Below, in pieces: positions 47,872 through 58,670 of a DNA stretch of 64,000 nt. The stretch lies in NCBI RefSeq assembly GCF_002836745.1, contig NZ_PJAR01000037.1:1-64000 (forward strand). The letters are read 5' to 3'. How positions within the stretch are numbered: the stretch's first letter is position 1; the number at the start of each line of letters is the position of its first letter. Source of the DNA: Glaciecola sp. 33A. GTDB lineage: Bacteria > Pseudomonadota > Gammaproteobacteria > Enterobacterales > Alteromonadaceae. A model generated the notes under the pieces. It saw nothing but the letters and a program-made list of their open reading frames with translations. It ran no database searches and was not told the DNA's origin. Both the position numbers and the translations under genes were made by a program.

Positions 47872-49105
47872 CACGCGCATTGTTGTGCTCCGAAGTTTTT
47901 AGCGAGCTTATACTGATACTTAATGCATCTACCAATGCCTGAATATCTTGGGTCTGATGAAGTGCGCTGAGGGTAATTCGCAGTCGATCAGCATGTTTAG
48001 GAACGGTTGGGCTTCTAATTGCACTAACCCAAATACCTAAGCTTTTTAGATGTTCACTCAATGCTACTGCTTTTACTGGGTCACCAATAATAATAGGCTG
48101 AATAGGCCCATCAATAGGTAAGATAGGCAAACCTGCTTGAGTTGCCAGCTTTTTAAACACAGCAATATTTTTATACAGTGCTTCACGCTCTATCCCCTTT
48201 CGCATTATTTGCAAGCTGGTTCTAGTTGCTCGCGCTTGTGCCGCAGGCATTGCGGTGCTGTAAACGTAATGTTTGGAGAAATTCACCATGTATTCTATGA
48301 GTTCATTTGAACCCGCTATAAATGCGCCTTGAGTGCCAATTGCCTTACCAAAAGTGCCCATTAACACATCGATCTTTGGTGCACGGCGAGTTATTTTGTG
48401 CACCGGTAGTGCAGAACTACCCATCCCATTTTCACCAATACAACCTATTGCGTGAGCATCATCAACCATTAACCATGCATTTGAATTTGTGTTATCTAAG
48501 ATTGCTGCAATACCTGAAATATCGCCCTTGTCACCATCCATGCTAAAAATACCTTCAGTGACAACTAAGGTGTCCGTCTTCGGCGTTAACGTAGATTGCA
48601 GATGCTGGAGGTCGTTATGTTTGAATCTTGAGAATACGGCCTTTTTTGGGCCATTGTTAAGCTGCATGGCGCTGTCTATGAATGATGCATGCATTAGTTT
48701 GTCCGCGACGATGCTGCGCGGCACTTGCGTGCTTAAATTAGCAGTTTGAAAAAGCGCCTGACATAAGGCCTGATTGGCCGCAAAACCGCTTGAAAATAGC
48801 AATGCGTTATCAAAGTGCGTGTGTTTGCAAATATCCTCTTCTAATAATCGATGTTCACGAGAGTATCCGGTGACTACAGAAGAGGCACTGCTGCTAGCAC
48901 CGTATAGACTTAAGCCTTCAGCAAAGCTCTGCAACACGTCAGGATGTTGACTCAAGCCCAAATAGTCGTTGCTCGAAAAGTTAATATAATGCTTACCATC
49001 GACCTCAATAATACCTTGGGTATTATTGACAACTTCAACACGCTTTCTGAGCAATGAATCAGCCCTTCTTTGCGCCAACTCTCGCTTTATAAAATCAAAT
49101 GACAT
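47843..49105 (-). CDS. bioF: 8-amino-7-oxononanoate synthase
   Basis: A 420-residue PLP enzyme condensing pimeloyl thioester with alanine. NFSSNDYLGLSQHPDV, LFSSGFAANQAL, DDAHAIGCIG and GTFGKAIGTQG with the PLP Lys are visible. The TAA of bioB overlaps its ATG by one base (49103-49107), a coupling arrangement. Its last codons run into the tandem repeat, giving a tail that is probably non-conserved. Confidence 0.96.
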   Translation of the reverse strand: MSFDFIKRELAQRRADSLLRKRVEVVNNTQGIIEVDGKHYINFSSNDYLGLSQHPDVLQSFAEGLSLYGASSSASSVVTGYSREHRLLEEDICKHTHFDNALLFSSGFAANQALCQALFQTANLSTQVPRSIVADKLMHASFIDSAMQLNNGPKKAVFSRFKHNDLQHLQSTLTPKTDTLVVTEGIFSMDGDKGDISGIAAILDNTNSNAWLMVDDAHAIGCIGENGMGSSALPVHKITRRAPKIDVLMGTFGKAIGTQGAFIAGSNELIEYMVNFSKHYVYSTAMPAAQARATRTSLQIMRKGIEREALYKNIAVFKKLATQAGLPILPIDGPIQPIIIGDPVKAVALSEHLKSLGIWVSAIRSPTVPKHADRLRITLSALHQTQDIQALVDALSISISSLKTSEHNNAREAMNGASNE

Positions 49106-50274
49106 TAGCTAATCAACTGCTCAGTCTGCGTTTTAATTTTCTTGTCCATTGTTTTTTCGTCCATTATTTTAGTTTCAGCGCTGGGCTTACTTGTTTTAGC
49201 GCTTGCATCGACATATAGCGACGCATTTTGCTTTTGCGTTATTTCATCAGTTAACGCCGCTGCAAATGCTTCATCAGAATAGTCTTTAGTTTGCTTTGAA
49301 TTAATTCCTAACTTATTAAACAACATCACATCTTCTTGGGTCTCTGGATTTGACGTTGTTAACAGTTTACATCCGTAAAAAATACTATTCGCGCCTCCCA
49401 TGAAACACAAGGCCTGCATTTGTTCATTCATTGATTCGCGTCCAGCTGACAAGCGCACAAAAGACTGCGGCATCATAATGCGTGCAACCGCAATTGTGCG
49501 AATAAATTCAAATGGCTCTAAATCATCTACCGAGTCTAGGGGCGTGCCTTCTACTTTTACCAGCATATTGATGGGTACACTTTCTGGATGTTGCTCAAGA
49601 TTCGCTAGTTGCACTAATAAACTAGAACGGTCGTCACCGGTTTCACCCATACCTACAATACCACCGGAACAAACATGCATGCCGGAACCGCGCACATTAC
49701 CCAGTGTATCTAAACGGTCTTGATAAGTTCTGGTGGTAATAATGTCACCATAAAATTCAGGCGATGTGTCTAAGTTGTGGTTATAATAATCCAGACCTGC
49801 TTGTTTAAGCTCTATCGCTTGCTCGCGAGTTAACATCCCTAAAGTCATGCAGGTTTCTAGTCCCAGTTTTTTCACTTCACGCACCATGTCTGTGACATAT
49901 GGCATATCACGCGCTTTTGGATTACGCCAAGCCGCACCCATACAAAAACGAGTGGAACCGGCTTCTTTGGCCTCTTTAGCACGCTCAATAACTTTATTTA
50001 TTTCCATCAAGCGTTCTTTTTCAAGACCAGTGTCATAACGAGCACTTTGAGGACAATACGCGCAATCTTCAGGACAAGCACCCGTTTTAATCGATAATAA
50101 TGTGCTTACTTGAACGTAATTAGGATCAAAGTGAGCTCTGTGCACCAATTGTGCCTGAAACAATAAATCGTTAAAGGGCAACGCATATAAGGTATTTACT
50201 TCAGGGATAGTCCAATCATGTCTTGGTTCAAATTTATTATTTTGTGGCTTAGCTGACGTCGCGGAAGTGTTCAT
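49105..50274 (-). CDS. bioB: Biotin synthase
   Basis: A 389-residue radical SAM enzyme inserting sulfur into dethiobiotin. The cluster motif is [11 protein letters not shown], and [23 protein letters not shown] and RLSAGRE are family blocks. After the usual end near residue 345 there is a lysine/threonine-rich tail of about 40 residues ([16 protein letters not shown]) that looks disordered. First gene of the minus-strand bio operon, divergent from bioA. Confidence 0.97.
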   Translation of the reverse strand: MNTSATSAKPQNNKFEPRHDWTIPEVNTLYALPFNDLLFQAQLVHRAHFDPNYVQVSTLLSIKTGACPEDCAYCPQSARYDTGLEKERLMEINKVIERAKEAKEAGSTRFCMGAAWRNPKARDMPYVTDMVREVKKLGLETCMTLGMLTREQAIELKQAGLDYYNHNLDTSPEFYGDIITTRTYQDRLDTLGNVRGSGMHVCSGGIVGMGETGDDRSSLLVQLANLEQHPESVPINMLVKVEGTPLDSVDDLEPFEFIRTIAVARIMMPQSFVRLSAGRESMNEQMQALCFMGGANSIFYGCKLLTTSNPETQEDVMLFNKLGINSKQTKDYSDEAFAAALTDEITQKQNASLYVDASAKTSKPSAETKIMDEKTMDKKIKTQTEQLIS

Positions 50275-50366
50275 GAATACTTATTATCCTGGTTAGTCCC
50301 ATCACGTTTTATCGTGCTTGTAGGGTTTACTATTCTTATTATGTCCTCTAGTCTATGCACACCGAC

Positions 50367-50381
50367 AAAGTTGTCAACTTT
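50367..50381. promoter_or_regulatory. Palindrome in the bioB/bioA divergent promoter
   Basis: AAAGTTGTCAACTTT has perfect 7-base arms around a central T. It sits 34 bases upstream of bioA and 93 bases upstream of bioB. It is a candidate operator for a biotin-responsive repressor such as BirA, although it does not match the enterobacterial BirA box. Confidence 0.45.
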
Positions 50382-50414
50382 ACTAAAATAAAAAACTGTA
50401 CAGCAGGCTGAAAA

Positions 50415-51695
50415 TTGAACAATATCGAATTTGACAAACGCCATATTTGGCACCCATATACCTCAGCAATAAATCCTCTCCCATGTTATGAAGTCGTTGG
50501 CACCAGTGGTGTTGAACTGACTTTAGTAGGCGGTGAAAAGTTAGTTGATGGCATGTCATCATGGTGGGCAGCAGTTCATGGCTATAATCATCCTTCTCTT
50601 AATCAGGCAGCACATAAACAAATCGACGCTTTTGCACACGTTATGTTTGGTGGTATTACCCATCAACCGGCAATTGATTTATGTCGTAAGTTAATCGACA
50701 TGACGCCCGACGGTTTAAACAGAGTATTCTTGGCAGACTCTGGCTCTGTTGCAGTTGAAGTCGCAATTAAAATGGCGTTACAGTACTGGGCATGTCAAGG
50801 ACGCTCACAAAAGGTCAAACTTATCGCCCCACGCAATGGTTATCATGGCGACACCTTTGCTGCGATGGCGGTCTGCGATCCAGTCAACGGTATGCACAGC
50901 TTATTTAAAAAAAGCCTAGTTGAGCACTTTTTTGCTCCTGCGCCGCAAACCCAGTTCGATCAAACGTGGAACGCGGATGATGTATTGCCGATGCGAGAAA
51001 TACTAGAACAGCACCATCATGAAATAGCCGCCTTAATACTTGAACCAGTAGTACAAGGTGCCGGCGGAATGCGCTTGTATCACCCTGAATATGTTAAAGC
51101 CTGTCGAAAGCTCTGTGATGAATTTAACGTCCTACTGATTTGCGATGAAATTGCCACGGGCTTCGGCAGAACGGGTAAATTATTCGCTTGTGAGCATGCT
51201 CAAATCAGTCCAGATATTATGTGCTTAGGCAAAGCATTAACGGGTGGCTATTTAACGATGGCGGCAACGTTATGCACCGACGAAGTTGCCGAAGGAACGT
51301 GTGTTGGCGACCCTGGCGTATTTATGCATGGACCAACTTACATGGGTAACCCATTGGCATGCGCCGTTGCCAATGCGAGTATTGATTTGATTCTCGAAGG
51401 TGCATGGCAGCAACAAATTCCTCGTATAGAAAAACAACTACGTGAAGAGCTTGCGGGCCTCAACGACTACGAATCTGTCGCCGATGTCCGAGTGCTCGGC
51501 GCTATAGGCGTGGTAGAAATGAAACAGCAAGTCAATGTAGCTGAAATTCAGCAAATATTCGTAGAACAAGGCGTATGGATAAGACCATTTGGTAAACTAA
51601 TTTATATTATGCCTCCGTATATTATTGAGCCCGAGCAATTAAAAAAACTCACGTCTGCAATTCATTTTGCAATTCAGCGCTTATATCCAAATTAG
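50415..51695 (+). CDS. bioA: Adenosylmethionine-8-amino-7-oxononanoate aminotransferase
   Basis: A 426-residue class III PLP aminotransferase using SAM as amino donor. [11 protein letters not shown] at the start, [28 protein letters not shown] and [14 protein letters not shown] with the PLP Lys. A TTG start at 50415 gives the expected N-terminus with an AGG 8 bases upstream. Stop overlaps that of glrR on the opposite strand by 3 bases. Confidence 0.96.
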   Translation: MNNIEFDKRHIWHPYTSAINPLPCYEVVGTSGVELTLVGGEKLVDGMSSWWAAVHGYNHPSLNQAAHKQIDAFAHVMFGGITHQPAIDLCRKLIDMTPDGLNRVFLADSGSVAVEVAIKMALQYWACQGRSQKVKLIAPRNGYHGDTFAAMAVCDPVNGMHSLFKKSLVEHFFAPAPQTQFDQTWNADDVLPMREILEQHHHEIAALILEPVVQGAGGMRLYHPEYVKACRKLCDEFNVLLICDEIATGFGRTGKLFACEHAQISPDIMCLGKALTGGYLTMAATLCTDEVAEGTCVGDPGVFMHGPTYMGNPLACAVANASIDLILEGAWQQQIPRIEKQLREELAGLNDYESVADVRVLGAIGVVEMKQQVNVAEIQQIFVEQGVWIRPFGKLIYIMPPYIIEPEQLKKLTSAIHFAIQRLYPN

Positions 51696-53077
51696 TCTTT
51701 ATTGCCGCGAAAATCAGCGGCATTTAGACCATGCTTTTTCAATAGTTTGTGCATGTCGGTACGATTGCGACCCGCTAGATCAGAAGCGCGCGTCACATTG
51801 CCGTCGGCTAACTGTAGTAATCGGCACAAGTACTGATATTCAAAAGAATCTCTTGCTTGTGTCAATGTTGGCCAATTTTGTGACAGTTCAGATAACGCTT
51901 GTTCCACAAGGCTCAGGGGGATCACGGGAGTATGTGTTAATGCGACACACTGCTCAACAACGTTAACTAACTGCCTTACGTTACCCGGCCAATCGCTGGT
52001 TGCCAAACGTTTTAACGCATCTAATGAGAATCGAGTCACCTTTACGCCGTGCCTTTCAGCACTTTGTTTTAGCAAATGATTGGTCAACAAAGGAATGTCC
52101 TCAAACCGCTCTTTGAGTGACGGAATGCGTAAATTGACTACATTCAAACGGTAATATAAATCTTCTCTGAAACGCTCTTCTTCCATCTCAAGCTGCAAAT
52201 CTTTATGCGTTGCTGAAATAATTCTGACATCAATATCGATATTAGTCGCACTGCCTACGGGTCGAACTGTTCTCTCCTGTATCGCGCGCAGCAACTTGAC
52301 TTGTAAAGACGTTGGCATATCGCCAATTTCATCTAAAAACAGGGTACCACCGTGTGCTTCGCGAAATAATCCGGTTGATGATTGCACTGCGCCCGTAAAT
52401 GCCCCTTTGGTATGCCCAAATAATTCAGATTCGAGTAAGTTTTCTGGTAACGCTCCGCAATTTATTGCCACAAAAGGCTTATTTGCACGATCGCTCGCGC
52501 GATGAATCGCTTTTGCTAGTAATTCTTTACCCGTTCCGCTAGCACCGTTAATTAGCACACTCACATTTTTGCCTGCAATACGATGTGCTTGATGCAATAA
52601 CTTGGTCATTTCAGGTGCACGAGTGACTATATCCTTGCACCAATCACCAATATTGCTGGTTGTATTTTTCTGTGTTGCTCGAGCCAATACTTTTCTTAGT
52701 TCGTCATGGTCTATGGGTTTTGTAAGAAATCCAAAGACCCCTTTTTGTGTTGCCGCAACGGCGTCTTTAATAGTGCCGTGGGCAGTCATTAACACAACAG
52801 GCAAATTAATATAACGATGAATTATTTCATCAAAAAAGCTCAAACCATCTAATCCGGGCATGCGAATGTCACTCAATACAACATCAAATGTATTATTAAA
52901 CATCATACGTAATGCTTGAGTTGCATTATTTGATGGTGTCACCTCATAGCCCTCACCTTGAAGGCGAATAGTTAATAGGCGCAGTAGATTTTCGTCATCT
53001 TCCACTAGTAATAATCGAGGCATATTTTTAGTTTGGCTAGCGGCCAACTCATCATTTTTTACTGGGCTTGTGATCAT
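51692..53077 (-). CDS. glrR: Sigma-54-dependent response regulator, GlrR/QseF-like
   Basis: A 461-residue NtrC-type regulator. The receiver (about 20-135) has LVEDDEN, phosphoacceptor Asp in [10 protein letters not shown] and the Lys in FLTKPID. The AAA+ domain (about 155-390) has [21 protein letters not shown] (sigma-54 contact) and DEIG. A short Fis-like HTH ends the protein ([19 protein letters not shown]). It overlaps the preceding lipoprotein gene by 4 bases. In enterobacteria this regulator activates small RNA and envelope genes; the target here is unknown. Confidence 0.92.
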   Translation of the reverse strand: MITSPVKNDELAASQTKNMPRLLLVEDDENLLRLLTIRLQGEGYEVTPSNNATQALRMMFNNTFDVVLSDIRMPGLDGLSFFDEIIHRYINLPVVLMTAHGTIKDAVAATQKGVFGFLTKPIDHDELRKVLARATQKNTTSNIGDWCKDIVTRAPEMTKLLHQAHRIAGKNVSVLINGASGTGKELLAKAIHRASDRANKPFVAINCGALPENLLESELFGHTKGAFTGAVQSSTGLFREAHGGTLFLDEIGDMPTSLQVKLLRAIQERTVRPVGSATNIDIDVRIISATHKDLQLEMEEERFREDLYYRLNVVNLRIPSLKERFEDIPLLTNHLLKQSAERHGVKVTRFSLDALKRLATSDWPGNVRQLVNVVEQCVALTHTPVIPLSLVEQALSELSQNWPTLTQARDSFEYQYLCRLLQLADGNVTRASDLAGRNRTDMHKLLKKHGLNAADFRGNKD

Positions 53078-53664
53078 TTGCTATCACTCCTATTTTGATT
53101 CACCATCGATGCCTCAATATCGAGCAATTGCTCAACCTGTTTACGTTGTTTTTCTATCTCTTTATCTTTTTCTACAAGTTGAATTTCTTGAGCTGTAATC
53201 GTTTTTTCTTGACGCGCATTAACTTTGCTCAAAATAGTGATCGCCGACTCTAATTCCAATAACTGTTGGCTCGGTTGGAATATGAGAATATCCAATACTT
53301 GTGTCATCGACGTGTCGGTCAGCATTTGCAAGTCTTCAATCCATTGTTGTGCGCGTAATCGATTACGGTATGGCGTATCGTCGCCTTGGCTCAATAACAC
53401 TTTTTCGATAAGTGATTTGGGGTCATTTGGCAACGCTTCAATCATATCGCTCCTGATTGGCCATGAAATAGTTGATAGTAAGATCAATTTGTCCGACCAA
53501 GCGTCAAGCTCACAGTAATCGCCAAAGCGAGCCATTGTTTCTGGAGATTGACAATATTTGGTCGACATTAACCTAACCACTTCGCTTGGTTCGCTCTTCA
53601 GTGGTTTTAGCAGTCCACAACCGATGAGTGAAAACATAGCCAATAAAATAAGCAAAATTTTCAT
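53074..53664 (-). CDS. QseG/YfhG-like lipoprotein
   Basis: A 196-residue protein with a lipoprotein signal (LIGC, acyl-Cys at 17). The last 45 residues form a coiled coil (ETITAQEIQLVEKDKEIEKQRKQVEQLL). Its place between the sensor kinase and sigma-54 regulator matches the glrK-yfhG-glrR order known in enterobacteria, where it modulates the kinase from the outer membrane. It overlaps both neighbours by 4 bases. Confidence 0.75.
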   Translation of the reverse strand: MKILLILLAMFSLIGCGLLKPLKSEPSEVVRLMSTKYCQSPETMARFGDYCELDAWSDKLILLSTISWPIRSDMIEALPNDPKSLIEKVLLSQGDDTPYRNRLRAQQWIEDLQMLTDTSMTQVLDILIFQPSQQLLELESAITILSKVNARQEKTITAQEIQLVEKDKEIEKQRKQVEQLLDIEASMVNQNRSDSK

Positions 53665-55139
53665 TGTGTAACATTCCTTGGTAATTTAATTCTGAAACAC
53701 ACCTCTGCGTAATCAACATCGACAATAGTCACTGTACCACCGAGTAATCGAGAACAATCGGCAACAATGGATAAGCCCAATCCAGCACCAATAACTTTGT
53801 CATTGCGCATAAAGTCGCCTCGCTTAAAAGGTTCAAAAATGTCAGTGCGTGCCTCAACCGAGATTGGATTGCCATGATTAGCAATATCCAGAATGTAACT
53901 ATTAATATCAACTGTAATTAAAACATAAATTTTAGTTTTAAGTGCGCCATGCGCTATCGCATTTGAAATAAGATTGTCCAATATTCGCCTAAATAATTCT
54001 GCATCAGTGGGTATATTCAGTGCGCCATCACTTACTTCAACCTCAACAATACAGCCAGATTGCTTTAATGCTAAGCCATTTTGAGTCAAACATTCTTGAA
54101 TAATATTAGCACTTTTAATATTTTCAATGGAAGGTTCAGCTTGTTGCAATAGGGCATTGTAATCGAGCAGCTTTTCAATCAACAAATTTAATCTTGTGGT
54201 AGAGGCTTGGAGCAAAGTTACGACTTCTTTTTGCTGCATGCTCAACGGCCCTACCATTTCTTCTGCAAGCAATGCGCATCCTTCTTTGAAGCTAGCAAGT
54301 GGTGTTTTTAATTCATGCGATGCATGTCGCAATAGCGCCGTCCTTACTTTTTCAAGTTGTTGAATGCGTTGGTGTAGGGCAAATAAATCTTTTTCAACAG
54401 CAATTAATTCACGTGGTCCCGAAGAAGATTTTGCAGGTAGATCATTTTGATTTTCAGCAATAGCACCAATAATGTCTTTTAGCTTATTCACCGGCTTAAT
54501 AATCAATTTAGTAGCGAAAATAATAAGGGTCAACGAGAGAATGGTCAACACTGCCGTTGACCATGCCTGTTTTTGCTGCAATTTAGATAGGTAGTCTTGC
54601 TGTTTAGATACGCGCTCATTGACAGTATCACGCACGCCATCGCTCAATGTGCTAACGGCTATCCGAAACGACTGTAAATGCGCATCAAGCACTATTTTAT
54701 CAGTCATTGAGCTGTAATTTTCAAGTTGGATGAGTTGTCGATGCAGGTGTCCGCATACATCCGCATCATTTAGTTGTTGGCAAAATGGCGTTAGCTGTTC
54801 TTGCAATAAATTCAAAGAGTCGTCATTAAGTCGTTTAAGCGTGGCATTGGGGAGAACGAAGTGCTGTCGCAGCAATCTTTCGATATCAAGAGCCATGTTT
54901 TCCAAGTTTCTAATAGTGCCCGCTGTTTGAACAAAAAACTGCGTCTCTTTTACCGTATTATGATTTAATTTGGCTAAGTCATTTTGGCTTTGCCATAGCA
55001 AAGTAAACAGAGGAATGAGTGCAACAATGAAGCTACCAAATATGAGTTGTTTGAGAGACCGTATTTGCACGTGGCGAAATAATTTCAAGTGGATTTTTTC
55101 AAGCATTACATAGCCGGGGCGTAGCATCAATAGTTGCAT
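53661..55139 (-). CDS. glrK: Sensor histidine kinase, GlrK/QseE-like
   Basis: A 492-residue kinase: membrane helix near 30-48, periplasmic helical domain, second helix near 195-212, HAMP region, then LRHASHELKTPLASF with the phosphoacceptor His, an N-box NLISNAIAHGALK and glycine boxes DIANHG and GAGLGLSIV. Several ATG codons exist at the start (55139, 55127, 55106); ATG 55106, giving MLEKIHLKLF, is as plausible. It heads the three-gene signalling operon. Confidence 0.9.
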   Translation of the reverse strand: MQLLMLRPGYVMLEKIHLKLFRHVQIRSLKQLIFGSFIVALIPLFTLLWQSQNDLAKLNHNTVKETQFFVQTAGTIRNLENMALDIERLLRQHFVLPNATLKRLNDDSLNLLQEQLTPFCQQLNDADVCGHLHRQLIQLENYSSMTDKIVLDAHLQSFRIAVSTLSDGVRDTVNERVSKQQDYLSKLQQKQAWSTAVLTILSLTLIIFATKLIIKPVNKLKDIIGAIAENQNDLPAKSSSGPRELIAVEKDLFALHQRIQQLEKVRTALLRHASHELKTPLASFKEGCALLAEEMVGPLSMQQKEVVTLLQASTTRLNLLIEKLLDYNALLQQAEPSIENIKSANIIQECLTQNGLALKQSGCIVEVEVSDGALNIPTDAELFRRILDNLISNAIAHGALKTKIYVLITVDINSYILDIANHGNPISVEARTDIFEPFKRGDFMRNDKVIGAGLGLSIVADCSRLLGGTVTIVDVDYAEVCFRIKLPRNVTQ

Positions 55140-55177
55140 ATTGATAACACAAAAAATAATAGCCCAATGATCAATGT

Positions 55178-55438
55178 TCAGCCTTTGGTTATCTTGCTAA
55201 CCTCTAGTTCGTCCAAACTAATGAAGCCGTCTTCGTTGCTATCAATTTTAGTAAAGTTTTCAAGCAGTGCCTCATGCCCGGCGGCTTCGCGTAAAGATAT
55301 TAGACCGTCTTGATCGTTATCAAGCGTCGTCATCAGGCTTTCCTGAGCATGCGCCGCAGACGAGACAAGTAGTGCCAAAATACCCTGCATCAGCATGATG
55401 GTTAAAGCAATTGTCATTAATTTTTTGAAATTAGCCAT
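55178..55438 (-). CDS. Small exported EF-hand protein
   Basis: An 86-residue protein with a signal peptide (residues 1-31, ending AAHAQ) and two EF-hand calcium loops: DNDQDGLISLRE and DSNEDGFISLDE. Each loop has the D-x-D/N-x-D-G pattern and a final Glu. It is periplasmic or secreted. It lies 39 bases ahead of glrK on the same strand, so envelope calcium sensing alongside this kinase is conceivable but unsupported. Confidence 0.85.
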   Translation of the reverse strand: MANFKKLMTIALTIMLMQGILALLVSSAAHAQESLMTTLDNDQDGLISLREAAGHEALLENFTKIDSNEDGFISLDELEVSKITKG

Positions 55439-55917
55439 ATTATTTCCTTAATTAGCGCCTGTGAAATGCGTTCTAAATTACAAGTACCAGTGGCGCTTTT
55501 GTTATTTACTACCTACAACGAACGTATTCTCAGTAATAGGCTGCGTGAAAGAAGCTCTCGACAATGCCTATACAAAATACAAGCCAATATTTTTAATTGA
55601 TTAAATTCAGATATTTAAGAAAAACACACCCTTTTTATAGCGTTAATGTGAAGCGAAAAACAGACACTTAATTAAAAGGCAAGCGGAACCTCATTTAAAT
55701 TAAATATAAATACCATAATTTACAACAACTTAAGCTCACCATAACGGTGTCTCCATTAACAGACAAAGCATAGTTGTGATAGCTGCGATAGTCGTGATAG
55801 TTAGGATAGTTGTAATAGTCGTGATACTGAGTCAACTGATTAGAGCCAGCGTCAGAGTCTTGCAGAAATACGGTGCTTTAGCGCAGCGATGTGCGGCTGA
55901 TGACATTAGCTTATAAC
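55439..55917. other. Gene-free stretch with short repeats
   Basis: About 480 bases without a supported gene; contains the 9-base repeats at 55773-55826. Confidence 0.4.
55773..55826. repeat. Six imperfect 9-base tandem repeats
   Basis: Units such as GTCGTGATA, GTTGTGATA, GCTGCGATA, GTTAGGATA and GTTGTAATA follow each other without spacers. The stretch is non-coding. Confidence 0.75.
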
Positions 55918-56346
55918 TTACAGCGTGGTGTAAAAAATTGTGTTCAGCGTGATTAAACTGATAATAGTAATGCTCGCTAAAATAAAAAGATTTATACCAA
56001 AGCTATCGTTCTTTCGTCTATTCCTTCGCAAGCGCAGGATCATTGAGACCAAACTTAAGCCCAAACAGACTTGCAACATAGCCAACAAGCCATCGACATG
56101 TTCTTTTGACCAATATACTCGACCTTCAACTCCCCAAAATTTTTGCATGCCACTGATAAATTCTGGGCGAGCATAGTGAAACAGCACCAGTGCGACTATG
56201 AGCGAAACCCAGGCGGCAGCGTTTAAAATAACCATGCACCTAAATAAAGGTTCCTTGCTCACAGTCGTGTGTCGACGATTAGTAAACCCTGAAGGTTTTC
56301 CTGCGTCCTCTCTTTCAGTCTGATTTTTTTTATGAATATCCTGCAT
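55918..56346 (-). CDS. Small membrane protein, unknown
   Basis: A 142-residue protein with a charged N-terminal 35 residues and three hydrophobic segments (about 38-58, 88-104 and 118-140) separated by a basic stretch RLRRNRRKN. No family recognised. It is divergent from asnS. Confidence 0.55.
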   Translation of the reverse strand: MQDIHKKNQTEREDAGKPSGFTNRRHTTVSKEPLFRCMVILNAAAWVSLIVALVLFHYARPEFISGMQKFWGVEGRVYWSKEHVDGLLAMLQVCLGLSLVSMILRLRRNRRKNDSFGINLFILASITIISLITLNTIFYTTL

Positions 56347-56550
56347 AATCCAATTTGCCTACTGTTATGTGCCGCATAGTTAAGTATACTTGGCAGCTAA
56401 ATTGAGACCTGAATGAGAAGTCTCTAATATCGCACGCCTTGCGTACAACTTTGCTAATTTTGACACTTGCATTTTTTTTATACAAACTTTAATGCAAAGC
56501 AGGTTAGTGAAGCAATAAAAAATGAATTGGTGAAATCTAGTTATGCCCAT

Positions 56551-56554
56551 GGAG
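56551..56554 (+). promoter_or_regulatory. Shine-Dalgarno GGAG that decides the asnS start
   Basis: GGAG, 6 bases ahead of ATG 56561. Two in-frame ATG codons further upstream (56543, 56549) precede or overlap it, so 56561 is favoured. Confidence 0.65.
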
Positions 56555-56560
56555 AATAAT

Positions 56561-57958
56561 ATGACATATGCACCAGTCGCCGATGTTTTGGCTGGCAAAT
56601 ATGGTGTCAACGACACTGTGACAATTAAAGGTTGGGTAAGAACCCGTCGTGATTCTAAAGCGGGTCTTTCGTTTATTAACGTGCACGATGGTAGCTGTTT
56701 TGACCCTATTCAGGTGATTGCGCTGAATACGCTTGAAAACTATGATGAAATCATACGTCTCACAACCAGTTGCTCAGTGTCAGTGATTGGCACAGTGAAA
56801 CAATCTGAAGGACAAGGGCAAAGCATTGAAATTGATGCAAAGTCAGTGGAAGTATTGGGTTGGGTAGAAAATCCAGATACTTACCCAATGTCCGCCAAGC
56901 GTCATAGCATTGAATATTTGAGAGAACATGCTCACTTACGCCCACGCACTAACATCATAGGGGCTGTAACACGCGTTAGAAATTCATTATCACAAGCGGT
57001 ACATCGCTTCTTCCATGAGCAGGGTTATTTTTGGATTAGTACGCCCATTATTACCGGGTCGGATACGGAAGGCGCAGGTGAAATGTTTCGCGTTTCAACA
57101 CTTGATATGATGAACATTCCACATGATGAGCAAGGTAACGTTGATTATAAAGAAGACTTTTTTGGCAAAGAAACCTTTTTAACAGTATCAGGTCAGTTAA
57201 ACGTTGAGACATACTGCACCGCTATGTCAAAAGTTTACACCTTTGGACCTACTTTCAGAGCTGAAAACTCAAATACGAGTCGTCACCTAGCTGAATTTTG
57301 GATGATTGAACCAGAAGTCGCTTTCGCTGACTTATCAACGGTTGCACAATTAGCTGAAGACCTATTGAAATATGTCTTCAAAGCAGTCTTAGAAGAACGT
57401 TTAGACGACATGACTTTCTTTGCACAACGCGTAAACAAAGACGTTATTACTCGATTAGAAAACGTGGTGAACTCTGAATTTGTTCGTATGGATTATACCG
57501 ATGCGATTGAAATTCTGCAAAACAGCGGCAAGGCATTTGAGTTCCCAGTTGAATGGGGCGTTGACTTGTCGTCTGAACATGAGCGCTATTTGGCAGAAGA
57601 GCATGTTGGCGCGCCTATTATCATGCAGAACTATCCAAAAGATATTAAAGCATTTTATATGCGCATTAATGATGACAATAAAACGGTTGCAGCGATGGAT
57701 ATATTAGCCCCTGGTATTGGTGAAATTATTGGTGGTTCGCAGCGTGAAGAACGTCTTGACGTATTTGACCGACGCCTAGCAGAAATGGGCTTAAACCAAG
57801 AAGATTATTCTTGGTACCGCGACTTACGTCGCTATGGTTCGGTTCCACATGCCGGTTTTGGTCTAGGCTTTGAACGTCTGGTTGCTTACGTTACAGGTGT
57901 GCAGAATGTGCGCGACGTTATTCCATTCCCAAGAACACCTGGAAATGCTCAATACTAA
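56561..57958 (+). CDS. asnS: Asparaginyl-tRNA synthetase
   Basis: A 465-residue class IIb synthetase. The N-terminal OB-fold (residues 15-100) has [25 protein letters not shown]. Class II motifs follow: [51 protein letters not shown] (motif 2) and [10 protein letters not shown] (motif 3). The anticodon domain is of AsnS rather than AspS type. Length is normal. Confidence 0.98.
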   Translation: MTYAPVADVLAGKYGVNDTVTIKGWVRTRRDSKAGLSFINVHDGSCFDPIQVIALNTLENYDEIIRLTTSCSVSVIGTVKQSEGQGQSIEIDAKSVEVLGWVENPDTYPMSAKRHSIEYLREHAHLRPRTNIIGAVTRVRNSLSQAVHRFFHEQGYFWISTPIITGSDTEGAGEMFRVSTLDMMNIPHDEQGNVDYKEDFFGKETFLTVSGQLNVETYCTAMSKVYTFGPTFRAENSNTSRHLAEFWMIEPEVAFADLSTVAQLAEDLLKYVFKAVLEERLDDMTFFAQRVNKDVITRLENVVNSEFVRMDYTDAIEILQNSGKAFEFPVEWGVDLSSEHERYLAEEHVGAPIIMQNYPKDIKAFYMRINDDNKTVAAMDILAPGIGEIIGGSQREERLDVFDRRLAEMGLNQEDYSWYRDLRRYGSVPHAGFGLGFERLVAYVTGVQNVRDVIPFPRTPGNAQY

Positions 57959-57988
57959 TTTTTAGAAAATAATAACGCAGTTAAATGG

Positions 57989-58021
57989 CTTAATATGCTC
58001 TTCGTATTAAGCCTTTTTTAT
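57989..58021 (+). terminator. Rho-independent terminator of asnS
   Basis: GGCTTAATA (57989-57997) pairs with TATTAAGCC (58007-58015), followed by six T. It lies 31 bases after the asnS stop. Confidence 0.9.
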
Positions 58022-58170
58022 ATTTACGCTAAATTAAGTAAGGTGTTGTTAACCGAGTCACTAAAACAGCATCAACAGAAGACATATTCACTGCCCTCAA
58101 TGACGTGAGTCAGCTAGTATTATCATACGAATATATCGACCATCAGCTTAGACGCCTATGATACAGACCG
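58022..58170. other. Degraded flank of the receptor remnant
   Basis: No readable gene; probably the eroded upstream part of the TonB receptor remnant. Confidence 0.3.
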
Positions 58171-58390
58171 GATGGTTAACGGCAGTTTGGCAAATAGAAT
58201 ATTATCTCAAGTACCTGACTTTACGCGTGTTGACGCTGCGCTACATTACGACATATAAGCCGACACAAAAGTGCCGTTAAATATTGAGAGCTTATTCGCT
58301 GAAGGCTTCTATCCATGCGCTCACAACGATGACAACATTACTATTGGTGAGCCTGTAAACGCCAGATTAAGCATTTCATACCAATTTTAA
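58171..58390 (+). pseudogene. TonB-dependent receptor, C-terminal remnant
   Basis: About 72 codons reading VPDFTRVDAALHYDI, a TAA at 58256-58258, then VPLNIESLFAEGFYPCAHN and the C-terminal VNARLSISYQF. This is the end of a siderophore-type receptor barrel (NVENLFDKxYYPxAHx, NARLSxxxxF). The stop and the missing 600 or so upstream residues make it a fossil. Confidence 0.8.
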
Positions 58391-58670
58391 AAGCTAACTT
58401 GTTGTCTATCCCTAAGACTACTGATTATTTTTTTAAGAACCGCTAGCCTATTTTTTAGAAATTGCTCCCAACCACTTACCAAGAAATCCTCAAGCTAAGA
58501 ATCAAATCATCGAATTTGTCGTTATTGACATGTTAAAAAATTGTTGTTTCATTGAGTAAACGAGGTAATATTACAGATGCATAATTTAGCTACTGATAAT
58601 TTCAGTTCCGCTAATGAATTGCAGACCATAAATTCATTTTCAAAAAACTGATATACATGAGACAAAACAA
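58391..58670. other. Intergenic stretch ahead of the GGDEF gene
   Basis: About 280 AT-rich bases; nothing recognised. Confidence 0.3.

Noticed and set aside
50310-50345. Canonical BirA operator in the bio promoter
   Set aside because: A GGTTTAC half-site occurs but the partner TTGTAAACC is not present at the right spacing; only the separate palindrome at 50367 is reported.
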